Origin: AP-15 sp963732095
GTDB lineage: Bacteria > Pseudomonadota > Alphaproteobacteria > ATCC43930 > CGMCC-115725
Direction of reading: 5' to 3'
Length of the DNA: 64,000 nucleotides
Assembly (NCBI GenBank): GCA_963732095.1
Contig: CAVSZA010000047.1
Span: 1 to 64,000 of the forward strand
In this document: positions 46,581 to 55,400 of the stretch, piece by piece
Layout of the letters: every line of letters begins with the position of its first letter
How positions within the stretch are numbered: the first letter of the stretch is position 1
Notes under the pieces: model-generated
Database searches by the model: none
What the model was told of the DNA's origin: nothing
The model's input: only the letters and a program-made list of their open reading frames with translations
Translations under genes and position numbers: made by a program

Positions 46581-47642
46581 ATGCAATTCGGGGTACAGTT
46601 CTTTCCTGACGTCAAGCCGGAACAGAAAGCCGGGGCCGAGTATTTTCGGGAGGCGCTCACCCTCGCGGAAGAGGCGGATAATCTCGGCTTCACCCACATC
46701 CGGATCGTCGAGCATTACTTCCATTATTATGGCGGCTACAGCCCGAACCCGATGCTTTTTCTCGCCGCGGCCGCCCAGCGCACGCGCCGGGCTCGTTTGG
46801 TCACCGGGGCGGTTCTGCCGGTCTTCAACCATCCGCTCAAGCTCGCCGGCGAGATCGGCATGCTCGACGCGATCAGTGGCGGGCGTCTCGATGTCGGCTT
46901 TGCCCGAGCATTTCTGCCGCACGAGTTCCGCCGCTTTGGCCGTTCCCCGGATGAATTGGTCGCCCGCTTCCGCGAAGGCGTCGAACAAGTCGAGCTGTTG
47001 CTCACCCGCGAGAACGTGACCCATCGGGGTCGTTTTCACACGATCGACAACACGACTTCCTTGCCCCGTCCGACGCAGAAGCCACGCCCGAAATTCTACG
47101 TCGCGGCACTGAACACGGTCGATTCCTTCGCTTTCGCCGGACGCCTGGGGTATTCGGTCATGGCGATCCCGCTGGGCGGGGCCGTGATGCGGCCGTTGCT
47201 GGCCGCCTATCGCGAGGCCTGGAAGACCGCCGGGCATCCCGGCGAGGGCGAGGTCATGCTGGCCTTTCACATGTTTTGCGATGCCGATGGCGCTCGCGCC
47301 CGGACCTTCGCCTGCCCGTTCATCGACGACTACCTCCGGTCTCTGGTCGAGGCCGCCTCCGACTGGCTCGACGGCCGCACCTCTCAGGATTATCCCGGCT
47401 ACGACAAGGTGATCGCCAAGCTCCGTCAGTCGCGGGCGGCGGATCAGATCGACTCGGGCGCCGCCTGGATCGGTTCGCCCGAGGAGATTATCCGCCAAAT
47501 CCGCCGCACCCAGGACGCCTTTGGCAGCTATGACCACGCCTCGCTGCAAGTCAATTTCAACATGGTGCCGCTGATTGACGCGCTCGCCTCGATGCGGCTC
47601 TTCGCCGAGCAGGTGATGCCGCACTTTACCGGCGGAGAGTAA
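46581..47642 (+). CDS. LLM class flavin-dependent oxidoreductase
   Basis: 353-residue luciferase-like monooxygenase: MQFGVQFFPDVKPEQK, ALTLAEEADNLGFTHIRIVEH, DAISGGRLDVGFARAFLPHEF and GSPEEIIRQIRRTQDAFG. It lies divergent from the LVIVD gene and 39 bases ahead of the DUF4242 gene on the same strand. Substrate unknown. Confidence 0.87.
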   Translation: MQFGVQFFPDVKPEQKAGAEYFREALTLAEEADNLGFTHIRIVEHYFHYYGGYSPNPMLFLAAAAQRTRRARLVTGAVLPVFNHPLKLAGEIGMLDAISGGRLDVGFARAFLPHEFRRFGRSPDELVARFREGVEQVELLLTRENVTHRGRFHTIDNTTSLPRPTQKPRPKFYVAALNTVDSFAFAGRLGYSVMAIPLGGAVMRPLLAAYREAWKTAGHPGEGEVMLAFHMFCDADGARARTFACPFIDDYLRSLVEAASDWLDGRTSQDYPGYDKVIAKLRQSRAADQIDSGAAWIGSPEEIIRQIRRTQDAFGSYDHASLQVNFNMVPLIDALASMRLFAEQVMPHFTGGE

Positions 47643-47681
47643 TCTGGTTGCTATGAGCCGCTATTTCCGAAGGGAGGAACC

Positions 47682-47960
47682 ATGCGCAAGTTCATCATCG
47701 AGCGCGAGTTGCCGGCCATCGGCAGCGCCGAACGGCAAGCCCTGCGCGAGGCCGCGCAAAAGTCGAACGCGACGCTAAAGGAACTCGGCCCCGACATTCA
47801 GTGGGTCGAAAGCTACGTCGCCGCCGACAAAACCTTTTGCGTCTATCTCGCCAAGGACGAGGCGCTCATTCACGAGCACGCCCGGCGCAGCGGCTTCCCG
47901 GCGAACAAGGTCACCGAAGTTCGCCGGATGATCGATCCGACGACCGCGATCGAAGCGTAA
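47682..47960 (+). CDS. DUF4242 (nickel-binding SCO4226-like) domain protein
   Basis: 92 residues, with GGGAGGA before ATG. MRKFIIERELPAIGSAERQ and IQWVESYVAADKTFCVYLA followed by HEHARRSGFPANKVTEVRRM are the DUF4242 pattern; the ferredoxin-like fold of this family binds nickel in Streptomyces SCO4226. It probably shares a transcript with the LLM gene upstream and is convergent with catB. It is similar in size to muconolactone isomerase CatC but does not share its motifs. Confidence 0.82.
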   Translation: MRKFIIERELPAIGSAERQALREAAQKSNATLKELGPDIQWVESYVAADKTFCVYLAKDEALIHEHARRSGFPANKVTEVRRMIDPTTAIEA

Positions 47961-48011
47961 GAGTGCCCGCGGCGCAGAGGCGCCAGCCTCCCAAGACCCG
48001 GTGACCTCGTC

Positions 48012-49169
48012 TCAGCGTCGCGCGTAGCGGCAGAGCTTCTCCTGGTCGAGGGTCACGCCGAGGCCGGGGCCGGTAGGCATGTGGATGCAGAAATCGGCGA
48101 AGCGCAGCGGCTCCTCGACAAGATCGTCGACAAGGATCTGCGGCCCGAAATGCTCGCAACCCCATGCGAGCTCGCGCAGCCCGGCGAAGACCTGCAGATG
48201 CGCTGCAGCACCGATCGAACTCTCGAGCAGGCAACCACCGTAGAGACCGATCCCGGCTGCTTCGGCTACCGCCGCGACATCGCGCGTGGCGAGCAGTCCA
48301 CCATGTTTGACGAGCTTCAGCGAGACAATATCGGCCGCCCCGGCGCGCGCGACATCCAGCATGTCATGTGTCGAGAACACGCACTCATCGGCCATCAACG
48401 GCACGGTCGAGCGGACGCGCAGCCGCGCCATGCCGGCAAGGTTCCACGCCGGCAGCGGCTGCTCCACCAACTGTACGCCGAGCTCGGCTAATACCGGTAG
48501 GCAACGCACCGCCGTCATCTCGTTCCAGGCCTGGTTCGCGTCCACGATCAGGCTGGCACGGCCGGCGAGCGCACCGGCGAGGCGACGCAGGCGCGCGATG
48601 TCGGCCTCCGGCGACTGGGCGCCGATCTTCACTTTGAACGTGTCGTGAAGGCGCGCAGCAAGTTTCTTCTCCGCCTCCTCGATCTCCTGGGCGGGATCAC
48701 CGGAAGCGAGCGTCCACAGCACCGGGATGCTGTCGCGTACAGCGCCGCCGAGAAGCTGCACGGCGGCAACACCAAGCGTCTTGCCGACCGCGTCGAACAG
48801 CGCACTTTCGATCGCGGCCTTGGCGGCATTGTTGCGTTTCGCCGCCGCGTCCATGCGGGTGCGAGCCGCCGCGAAGCGCTCCGCCGGGGCTCCGATCAAC
48901 GCGGGTGCGAGATACGCGTCGATCGTCGTCTTAATGCTTTCGACACTCTCCTCGCTCCAGCGCGGGCCTCCGAGTGTCGCGGCCTCGCCGATCCCCTCCA
49001 CGCCGTTGGCTAAGCGCAGCTCGACAATGACATAACTCTGCGCCGTGACAGAGAGCGAGGAGAGCTCGTGCCGGCGCACCGTCGGCACGTCCACTATGGT
49101 GCTGCGGATCGAGGCAATGGCGAGATCGCGCTGCAAATCGGCCGGGACGAGCGGAAGCGATTGGGGCAT
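48012..49169 (-). CDS. catB: muconate cycloisomerase
   Basis: 385-residue enolase-superfamily protein of the muconate-lactonising subgroup. The catalytic KxK is KVK at 179-181, metal ligands are Asp210 (LIVDANQAW), Glu236 (LVEQPLP) and Asp261 (LMADE), and a second Lys follows in VSLKLVKHGG. It converts cis,cis-muconate to muconolactone. It is 19 bases after catA, the last gene of the benABD-catAB transcript. A dedicated catC is absent. Confidence 0.88.
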   Translation of the reverse strand: MPQSLPLVPADLQRDLAIASIRSTIVDVPTVRRHELSSLSVTAQSYVIVELRLANGVEGIGEAATLGGPRWSEESVESIKTTIDAYLAPALIGAPAERFAAARTRMDAAAKRNNAAKAAIESALFDAVGKTLGVAAVQLLGGAVRDSIPVLWTLASGDPAQEIEEAEKKLAARLHDTFKVKIGAQSPEADIARLRRLAGALAGRASLIVDANQAWNEMTAVRCLPVLAELGVQLVEQPLPAWNLAGMARLRVRSTVPLMADECVFSTHDMLDVARAGAADIVSLKLVKHGGLLATRDVAAVAEAAGIGLYGGCLLESSIGAAAHLQVFAGLRELAWGCEHFGPQILVDDLVEEPLRFADFCIHMPTGPGLGVTLDQEKLCRYARR

Positions 49170-49188
49170 GATTCGGCGCCGGGGCGCG

Positions 49189-50118
49189 TCAGGCCGCTTC
49201 GGCGTGCGCGCGCGTCACCACCGTGTTTGGCGCGTGGGCGCGCTCACGATGCAGGACGAAGTCGAACGTGATCTCGGCGAATGGTGCATTCAGCCCGCGG
49301 GCACGCACTTCCGCCGGGTCGGCGGAGCGGCGCACTTCCGGGATCAGGCCATCGCGGGTGGCGAAGGCGAAGTCGTCGTGCAGGTATTCGTCGCCGTCGA
49401 TGTTGATCTGTGTTGTCAGCTTGCGATAACCCTGTGCGGTGACGAAGAAGTGGATGTGGGCCGGGCGCCGCCCGTGCCGACCGAGCTGGTCGAGCAGCTT
49501 TTGCGTCGGACCCTGCGGCGGGCAGGCGTAGCCCGCTGGCAGAACCGAGCGAAAGCGATAGCGGCCCTCGGTATCGGTCTCGATACGGCGGCGGAAATTG
49601 TATTTCGGCTGTGAAGGGTCGAAGAAGGAATAGCCGCCGAGCGGGTTGGCGTGCCAGACGTCGACGACGGCGCCAGCCACCGGCCGTTCGTTTACGTCGC
49701 GCACCTGGCCATCCATGAACAGCACTTCGCCCTCTTCACTGCCGCCGTCGAGCCGTGCTTCTCCCTTCGAGAGCGGAGCTCCCGCGACGTACAGCGGACC
49801 CTCGATGGTGCGCGGCGTCCCACCCTCGATGCCGGCCTTGCGCTCCGCCTGGTCCGTGCGAAGGTCGAGGAAGGTCTCGAGCCCGAGGCCGGGCACCAGT
49901 AGGCCGACCTCGTTCGCCCGGCCGAGCTCGGTAAGGTAACTCATCGCGACCCAGAACTCGTCCGGCTGGACGTCGAATTCCTCGATTGTCTTGAACAGGT
50001 CGGAGACGACGCGGTGGACGATGCGTTTCACGCGCTCATCACCCTTATCGTTATCGAGACCGCTGACCTTGCTCAGCAGGTTCTGAACTTCGCGGGTTTC
50101 GAGCAGCAATTCGCTCAT
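49189..50118 (-). CDS. catA: catechol 1,2-dioxygenase
   Basis: 309-residue intradiol dioxygenase with the N-terminal helical linker domain (VQNLLSKVSGLDNDKGDERV). Iron ligands: Tyr in GPLYVAGAP, Tyr in LPAGYACPP, and the two His of RRPAHIHFFV. Cleaves catechol to cis,cis-muconate using Fe(III). Follows benD by 33 bases and precedes catB. Confidence 0.9.
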   Translation of the reverse strand: MSELLLETREVQNLLSKVSGLDNDKGDERVKRIVHRVVSDLFKTIEEFDVQPDEFWVAMSYLTELGRANEVGLLVPGLGLETFLDLRTDQAERKAGIEGGTPRTIEGPLYVAGAPLSKGEARLDGGSEEGEVLFMDGQVRDVNERPVAGAVVDVWHANPLGGYSFFDPSQPKYNFRRRIETDTEGRYRFRSVLPAGYACPPQGPTQKLLDQLGRHGRRPAHIHFFVTAQGYRKLTTQINIDGDEYLHDDFAFATRDGLIPEVRRSADPAEVRARGLNAPFAEITFDFVLHRERAHAPNTVVTRAHAEAA

Positions 50119-50151
50119 TGTATTTTCCTCCTGGCAGACATGACAAATTTT

Positions 50152-50937
50152 TCAGCCGAGATCCCCACCCGCCACAGGTAAGGTCACGCCGGTGAGGTAC
50201 GAAGCCTCGTCGGAAGCCAGGAACAGGATCGCCGCCGCCTGCTCCTCGGTCGTGCCGTAGCGTTTCATCAGGGTTGAGGAGGTCGTCTGGTCGACGACCT
50301 GGCGATACCATTCCCTTTCCTGGGCGTTCGGCTCCGCGGCGTTGCGCGGGATGCGCCGCGGTGGGGCCTCGGTGCCGCCGGGCGCCACGCCGCAGACGCG
50401 GATGCCGTGTGCCGCATATTCCATCGCGAGACACGCGGTGACGGCGTTGACGCCGCCCTTCGCCGCCGCGTAGGGCATGCGGTTGACGCCGCGGGTCGCG
50501 ACCGAAGAGACGTTGACGATGACGCCGGCTTCGCGCTCCAGCATTCCCGGCAGCACGGCACGGCAGCACCAGAGCGTCGGGAAGAGCGAGCGGCGGATCT
50601 CCGCCTCGATCTGCGCCTCCGTGTATTCGGCGTAAGGCTTTGCCCAAATCGTGCCGCCGACATTGTTGACTAGGATGTCCACGCGGCCGAAGCGCTCCCT
50701 TGCACCAGCGATCGCGGCGGTCGCGCCGGAAAAGGTCTCGAGGTCGGCAATGATGGCGACGGCTCCAGCTCCGGCGGCTTCTGCCTCGTGCCGGACTTCC
50801 TCGACGAGAGGAGAACGATCGACTAGCGCAACCTTCCCGCCTTCGTTCGCGATGCGGAGGGCCACCGTTCGACCGATGCCTTGCGCTGCGCCGGTGACGA
50901 CGGCGACCTTGCCGGCAAAGCGTCCTGGAAAGATCAT
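50152..50937 (-). CDS. benD: 1,6-dihydroxycyclohexa-2,4-diene-1-carboxylate dehydrogenase
   Basis: 261-residue classical SDR: VTGAAQGIGRTVALR NAD loop, ILVNNVGGTIWAKPY, and the YAAAKGGVNAVT active-site Tyr-x-x-x-Lys. The C-terminus is SYLTGVTLPVAGGDLG. It converts the benzoate cis-diol to catechol with NAD+. It is 20 bases after benB; benC, normally located between them, is missing. Confidence 0.88.
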   Translation of the reverse strand: MIFPGRFAGKVAVVTGAAQGIGRTVALRIANEGGKVALVDRSPLVEEVRHEAEAAGAGAVAIIADLETFSGATAAIAGARERFGRVDILVNNVGGTIWAKPYAEYTEAQIEAEIRRSLFPTLWCCRAVLPGMLEREAGVIVNVSSVATRGVNRMPYAAAKGGVNAVTACLAMEYAAHGIRVCGVAPGGTEAPPRRIPRNAAEPNAQEREWYRQVVDQTTSSTLMKRYGTTEEQAAAILFLASDEASYLTGVTLPVAGGDLG

Positions 50938-50957
50938 CGCTGCCTCATGCCGCTGGC

Positions 50958-51485
50958 TCAGATGTGATAGATGTCCACGACGTGATGGATGTAGTCGTTC
51001 TTCAGAATTACTTTTTTCTGCTTGATTAGTGGCTGAGGGCCGGTGGTATCGAGCGTGTAAAAGGACGTGCCGAAGTAGGTGTCCACAGTCTTGTAGCGGT
51101 AGCTGAACGTCACCCAGTTGAACCGCAGTCGGCAGACGCCGCCCGCCTGATCGAGGATCTCGACGTTGCTTATGTTGTGCGAGGTCCGCGGCTCTGGCAG
51201 GCTCGTTGCGCTCGACCGTTCGGTGCCGATACGGAAGACCCGATCCTCGAGCCCGCCCTTGTTGCCGTACCAGATCAGCGAAATCTCGGTCTGCGGGTCA
51301 GTGACGAGACGGTCATCGTCATCCCAGGACGGCATCCAGAACTCCACGTCCGGCGCATAAAGCGCCAGCCAGTTGTCCCACTCCTTATCGTCGAGAAAGC
51401 GGGCCTCGTGGTATAGGAACTGCCGCACGTCCTCAGGCGAAAGTTGGACCGCCACAGCGCTGGGCTTCTCGGGTGCGCTCGACAT
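50958..51485 (-). CDS. benB: benzoate 1,2-dioxygenase small subunit
   Basis: 175-residue ring-hydroxylating dioxygenase beta subunit (SnoaL/NTF2-like fold): FLYHEARFLDDKEWDNWLALY, DVEFWMPSWDDDDRLV and the C-terminal KKVILKNDYIHHVVDIYHI. It packs with the alpha subunit and has a structural role. It follows benA by 16 bases. Confidence 0.9.
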   Translation of the reverse strand: MSSAPEKPSAVAVQLSPEDVRQFLYHEARFLDDKEWDNWLALYAPDVEFWMPSWDDDDRLVTDPQTEISLIWYGNKGGLEDRVFRIGTERSSATSLPEPRTSHNISNVEILDQAGGVCRLRFNWVTFSYRYKTVDTYFGTSFYTLDTTGPQPLIKQKKVILKNDYIHHVVDIYHI

Positions 51486-51501
51486 CGTGCTGCTCCCCGG
51501 C

Positions 51502-52845
51502 TCAGAGGGTTACTGCGGCGGACAGGGCACGCTGCAGGGCCTTTTGCCAGTATTTGTGCTGAACGACGAATAGCCCTTCATCCTCGGTGCGCAGACCGCT
51601 CATCAGGGGTTTGAGGCCGATCGCCTCGGCTGCTTCGTCGGCACCCTGGATCCAGTGTGCGGCTCCACGGGACAGGTCGTTCCAGCGCGCCGCACGGCCC
51701 AAATAGGACATTTGACAACCACGGAACTCCTCCAGATCGTCCGGCGTCGCCATGCCGCTGGCGTTGAAGAAGTCCTCGTACTGCCGTATGCGCCGCGCCC
51801 TCGCCTCCGCGCTCTCGCCCTTCGGCGCAATGCAGTAGATCGTCACTTCAGTCTTATCGACCGCGATCGGACGATACTGGCGGATCTGTGAGCTGAACTG
51901 GTCCATTAAAAAAACGTTCGGATAGAGGCAGAGATTGCGCGAGCGCTGCACCATCCAGTCCGCACGCGCCCGACCGAATTGCGCGGCCAGTTCTTCACGC
52001 CGCTCCCAGTTCGGCCGGTCCTCCGGATTGGCCCAGTTGGTCCACAGCAGCAGGTGGCCGTTCTCGAAAGAATAGAAGCCGCCGCCCTGCTTGGCCCAGC
52101 TGCCCGCATCCATGGCGCGGATGTCATCCGGTTTCTCGGCCTGTTTGCGGCGGCTCGTTGTCACTGCGTAGTTCCAGTGGACTGAGGTGACGTGATATCC
52201 GTCGGCGCCGTTTTCGCTCTGCAGCTTCCAGTTGCCGTCGTAGACGTAGGTCGAGGCGCCGCGCAGGATCTCGAGCCCCTCCGGCGACTGGTCGACGACC
52301 AGATCGATCATCTTGGCGGCTTCGCCGAGATGCTCGACGAGCGGCGCGACATCGGGGTGGAGGCTGCCGAACAGGAACCCGCGATAGGATTCGAAGCGGG
52401 CGACCTTTGTCAGATCGTGCGAGCCGTCCTGGTTGAAATATTCGGGGTATCCCGCCCCTTCCGGATTCTTCACCTTCAAGAGCTTGCCGGAGTTGGTGAA
52501 GGTCCAGCCGTGAAACGGACAGGTGAAGATGACCCTATTGCCGCGCTTGAAGCGGCAGAGCATGGCGCCGCGATGGCTGCACGCATTGACGAAGGCGTTC
52601 AGCTCGCCATCGCGGTTGCGCGCGATGAAGATGGGCTGCCGGCCGATATAAGTTGTGAAGTAGTCGTTCTTGTTGGGGATCTGGCTCTCGTGCGCGAGAT
52701 AGATCCAGTTTCCCTCGAAGATGTGCTTCATCTCCAGTTCAAAGATTTCCGGGTCGGTAAAGATGTCCCGGGCGACCCGGTAGGTCCCCTTTTTGGCATT
52801 GTCTTCGAGCGCCGTGTCGAGCGTTTTCTGGACCCTATACTGCAT
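51502..52845 (-). CDS. benA: benzoate 1,2-dioxygenase large subunit
   Basis: 447-residue Rieske oxygenase alpha subunit. The Rieske cluster is CSHRGAMLC and TCPFHGWTF (Cys-x-His and Cys-x2-His). The mononuclear iron site lies after NGADGYHVTSVHWNY. YSFENGHLLLWTNWANPEDRP is characteristic of BenA/XylX/AntA types. GAGGAG precedes the ATG. It is the first gene of the operon; a CatR/BenM-type operator lies about 105 bases upstream. It needs an NADH reductase (BenC), which is not in the window. Confidence 0.9.
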   Translation of the reverse strand: MQYRVQKTLDTALEDNAKKGTYRVARDIFTDPEIFELEMKHIFEGNWIYLAHESQIPNKNDYFTTYIGRQPIFIARNRDGELNAFVNACSHRGAMLCRFKRGNRVIFTCPFHGWTFTNSGKLLKVKNPEGAGYPEYFNQDGSHDLTKVARFESYRGFLFGSLHPDVAPLVEHLGEAAKMIDLVVDQSPEGLEILRGASTYVYDGNWKLQSENGADGYHVTSVHWNYAVTTSRRKQAEKPDDIRAMDAGSWAKQGGGFYSFENGHLLLWTNWANPEDRPNWERREELAAQFGRARADWMVQRSRNLCLYPNVFLMDQFSSQIRQYRPIAVDKTEVTIYCIAPKGESAEARARRIRQYEDFFNASGMATPDDLEEFRGCQMSYLGRAARWNDLSRGAAHWIQGADEAAEAIGLKPLMSGLRTEDEGLFVVQHKYWQKALQRALSAAVTL

Positions 52846-52949
52846 CGGTTTTCTCCTCGGCCTTGCCGCTTGTACGGTGGTGCTTCCCTCTGTCGTGAAC
52901 TACATCGCGCTTCCGGTGCTGTGAGTCCAAGACTAAATTGGTCGGAACC

Positions 52950-52964
52950 ATACCTGGGATGTAT
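52950..52964. promoter_or_regulatory. CatR/BenM-type operator upstream of benA
   Basis: ATAC-CTGGGAT-GTAT is an exact match to the ATAC-N7-GTAT consensus of BenM/CatM/CatR LysR-type regulators. It lies in the region upstream of benA and overlaps the remains of a divergent lysR start. Confidence 0.7.
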
Positions 52965-52965
52965 C

Positions 52966-53000
52966 GTCTGGAGCTGGGCCAACTGCGATACTTCGCGGCG
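52966..53000 (+). pseudogene. 5' remnant of a divergent LysR-type regulator (catR/benM-like)
   Basis: Immediately after the operator the + strand reads CTG GAG CTG GGC CAA CTG CGA TAC TTC, i.e. LELGQLRYF, the nearly invariant N-terminus of CatR/BenM-like regulators. After about ten codons the similarity ends and the frame continues as unrelated Arg-rich sequence. No initiator ATG is in the expected place. The regulator has been cut away by the join to the oxidoreductase fragment. Confidence 0.55.
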
Positions 53001-53019
53001 AGGCGGATCGCGCTTTGTA

Positions 53020-53469
53020 ACCCGCTTCGCCGTCCGTACCCTTTTGCAGCGCGGCGTAGTCGGCAAGGCCGAGCCAGCCGACGACAAAGATGACCCCGAC
53101 CGAGGCCGCTTGGGCGTGATCGAGCGCGGCCGGCTTGCGCGCGAGCGCCGCTTCGGGAATGGCGATCAGCTCGGCATGGCTGCCGTCCAATGTGAAGCCC
53201 GCGTCGCCGCCGGTGCCCCACACCTCTGCACCGATCCAGTCCGGCGGCCCAGCTTCGACGACGCCGGAGAAGTCGCGTCCGGGCACGCGCGGTAGCACCG
53301 TCCCCTCCATCTGCCCTTCGACGTTCTTGACATCGCTAGGGTTCACAGACGCGGCGTGGATTCGGACGATGGCCCAGCCCCAGCGCGGCCGAGGGTCGGG
53401 CAGGTTGACGAGAGTGAGCCTTGCGGCCGGATCGCCGAAGGCTCGGAATTGCAACGCGCGCATGACCAA
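53020..53469 (-). pseudogene. truncated MDR-family NADPH:quinone oxidoreductase (N-terminal part)
   Basis: Starts MVMRALQFRAFGDPAARLTL at 53469 or 53463 and reads as a zinc-less medium-chain reductase: IHAASVNPSDVKNVEG and VPGRDFSGVVEAGP, up to GVIFVVGWLGLADYAALQKG near 53035. Just where the Rossmann GxGGVG loop should begin it ends, and the frame runs on into the lysR/operator region. Only about 145 of some 320 residues remain, so it cannot bind NADPH. Confidence 0.75.
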
Positions 53470-53514
53470 CGCCTCCCTCCGGCGGATGGGGTTGGCCGCC
53501 GTGCGTGGGCAATT

Positions 53515-54378
53515 TTACGGAATGGGCGCCTTCGGTATTGTCGAGATGCCGGGTTTCAGCTGAAAGTCGTAATCGAGCCGATATTGGCCGTTATCTTTGC
53601 GGAACTCGCCGATCATAGTCCGATCAGCGGTGAAAACCGGGTCCTCGTCAATAATGTCGTCCCCCTTCCGGAACACCTGAGTGATCAGGGTTTCATAATT
53701 CAGCGCCGATACGATGAAATGGATGTGAGCCGGACGGTAGGGTTGATGCTTGGCGAGCTTCATCAGTTCGCCTACCGGCCCGTCGATAGGCACGGGGTAG
53801 GGTGTCGGCAGCAATGCGACCAGCTCGAAGCTACCGGCCTCGTTCGCCTGGAATCGGCCGCGAAGGTTGTAGTCGGGTTGGTTCTCGTCCTGATTTTCGT
53901 ACAACCCGTTCGTTGCCGCCTGCCACACGTCAAGCGTCGCACCCGCGACGGGCGCATTGGTGGTCAAGTCGCAGACTTTTCCGGTAATGCGGACGCGGTC
54001 TCCTTCCGTGTCGTTACTGGCAATGCATTCGCCCCGCTTCCGTAAGGGGGCGTTGGCCCGGTAAAAGGGGCCGACAAGGGCAAACCCCACAGCCGATTGC
54101 GGCCTCGCGTGATTGACTGCCTCGACGAGTTGGCTTATGCCGGTTACATCCAAGAACAACAGGAACTCGTTGCGCCGATCGTCGGTGAACTTCGCCATCT
54201 CCGCCATCAAGGTCCACGCAAGTTCGAACTCTTCGTCGGTTAATTTGGTCTCCTTCACCAAGGCGTGCAGATGCCGGATCAGGCTCGTCACCAGCTCTCG
54301 CAGGCGAGTGTCCTCGATCCGAGAATATGCCGTAAGAGCCTTTTCAGTTAGTGCATCCCCGATATTGTCCCTATGCAC
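53515..54378 (-). CDS. intradiol ring-cleavage dioxygenase (hydroxyquinol/catechol 1,2-dioxygenase type)
   Basis: 287 residues. N-terminal dioxygenase helical domain (RLRELVTSLIRHLHALVKET), then iron ligands Tyr in GPFYRANAP, Tyr in LPTPYPVPIDG and two His in RPAHIHFIV. VCDLTTNAPVAGATLDVWQA is the catalytic-domain start. More like hydroxyquinol or substituted-catechol dioxygenases than the CatA at 49.2 kb; the exact substrate is uncertain. It is on the same strand as the truncated MDR gene 45 bases downstream and is flanked upstream by a decayed dehydrogenase. Confidence 0.85.
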   Translation of the reverse strand: MHRDNIGDALTEKALTAYSRIEDTRLRELVTSLIRHLHALVKETKLTDEEFELAWTLMAEMAKFTDDRRNEFLLFLDVTGISQLVEAVNHARPQSAVGFALVGPFYRANAPLRKRGECIASNDTEGDRVRITGKVCDLTTNAPVAGATLDVWQAATNGLYENQDENQPDYNLRGRFQANEAGSFELVALLPTPYPVPIDGPVGELMKLAKHQPYRPAHIHFIVSALNYETLITQVFRKGDDIIDEDPVFTADRTMIGEFRKDNGQYRLDYDFQLKPGISTIPKAPIP

Positions 54379-54407
54379 AATTATCCCTCCTTGATGAGGG
54401 TGGCGTA

Positions 54408-54962
54408 CTATTGTGACTGGGGTCCGCTCTTTAGCTCTGCCGAGTGAGTGACTGCATTACCATTGCTGGACGGACGGATAGGCAGGTGGCGCAGACATAC
54501 CCCGACAGCCGCGAAGATGGCGTTGCCGATGGCAGGAGCAACGACAGTCGTCCCCGGCTCGCCAAGGACTACCGGCACTTCCGTACTGTCGACAAACTCG
54601 ACGTCGATCTCGGGCGCGTCGTCAATGCGCAATGGCCCGTAGGTGTCGAGGTCCTTCACCTGCCCCTTGACGAATTCCGAGCCTTCGTAGAGCGCCATGC
54701 TTAGGCCCACAGCGCCCTGCCCTCGATCTGCGCCAGCGCGCCGTCCGGATCGACGATGGTGCCGGCATCGACGGACGATCGTCAGCCTTTCGACCCTCAC
54801 CACACCGCTGCGCCGATCCGCTGCAACGCGCGCGACGCAGGCAATCCAGGTCGGCATGTTGCGCTCCTGGCCGAAGGTGGTGGCAATGCCGAGGCCCCTA
54901 GCCTTCGGCGTCATGTCGCCCCAACCTGCCTTCTGCGCGACGCGTTGAACGACGGCGGGACC
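54408..54962 (-). pseudogene. C-terminal remnant of a xanthine dehydrogenase family molybdopterin-binding subunit
   Basis: Read right to left: VVQRVAQKAGWGD, ARGLGIATTFGQERNMPTW, then after frame shifts VDAGTIVDPDGALAQIEG, then GLSMALYEGSEFVKGQVKD and EPGTTVVAPAIGNAIFAAVG. These are the terminal segments of the large Mo-cofactor subunit (isoquinoline 1-oxidoreductase/aldehyde dehydrogenase type). The fragment covers only about 180 of some 750 residues and contains both a one-base insertion and a one-base deletion. Its upstream part is missing. Confidence 0.75.
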
Positions 54963-55004
54963 TGACGCAGCAGGAGCTGTTGGCGCTCGCCATCACTCAT
55001 TTGA

Positions 55005-55400
55005 CTAATTTGTCATCCGCGTTGCCTCAAACAGAAACCAGGTTCGCTTTTCCGTCTCGTCGATAAAATTTTCAAGCAAGCTGGTTGTTGCAGAGTCATT
55101 GTTGTGCGCGGCTATCTCGTGAGCTTCGCGCATATTGACGGTGAACGCCTTGTTGTCTTCCATCAGTTCGCGAAGCATGTCGGTCGGCGCGACAAATTCC
55201 GCGTCATTGTCTGCTATGCGCTGCAGTTTGGCGATATGCCCGATCGATCGGAGAGTAGTTCCGCCAATCTTTCGCACCCTCTCGGCAAGCTCGTCGGTCA
55301 TCGCAAAAATCTGATCGCCCTGTTCGTCGAGCAGCAGATGATAATCGCGGAAATGCGAGCCGCTGACATGCCAATGAAAATTCTTTGTCTTCAAGTATAG
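55005..55400 (-). pseudogene. dps: dps, 3' part (split by an IS element)
   Basis: Reads YLKTKNFHWHVSGSHFRDYH then LLLDEQGDQIFAMTDELAER, IGGTTLRSIGHIAKLQRI and FIDETEKRTWFLFEATR: the Dps ferritin-like fold with ferroxidase ligands His (FHWH) and Asp/Glu (LLLDEQGD). The N-terminal 40 residues are found on the far side of the IS element at 56572-56691. Joining the two across one TAG gives an uninterrupted Dps. It would be a DNA-binding, iron-storing stress protein; here it is disrupted. Confidence 0.88.

Noticed and set aside
47682..47960. Muconolactone isomerase (catC), from its size and position beside catB
   Set aside because: It reads as DUF4242 and is on the opposite strand to the cat genes.
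52192..53295. 367-residue open frame antisense to benA and the upstream region
   Set aside because: Shadow of benA; no motif, and it would run through the ben operator.
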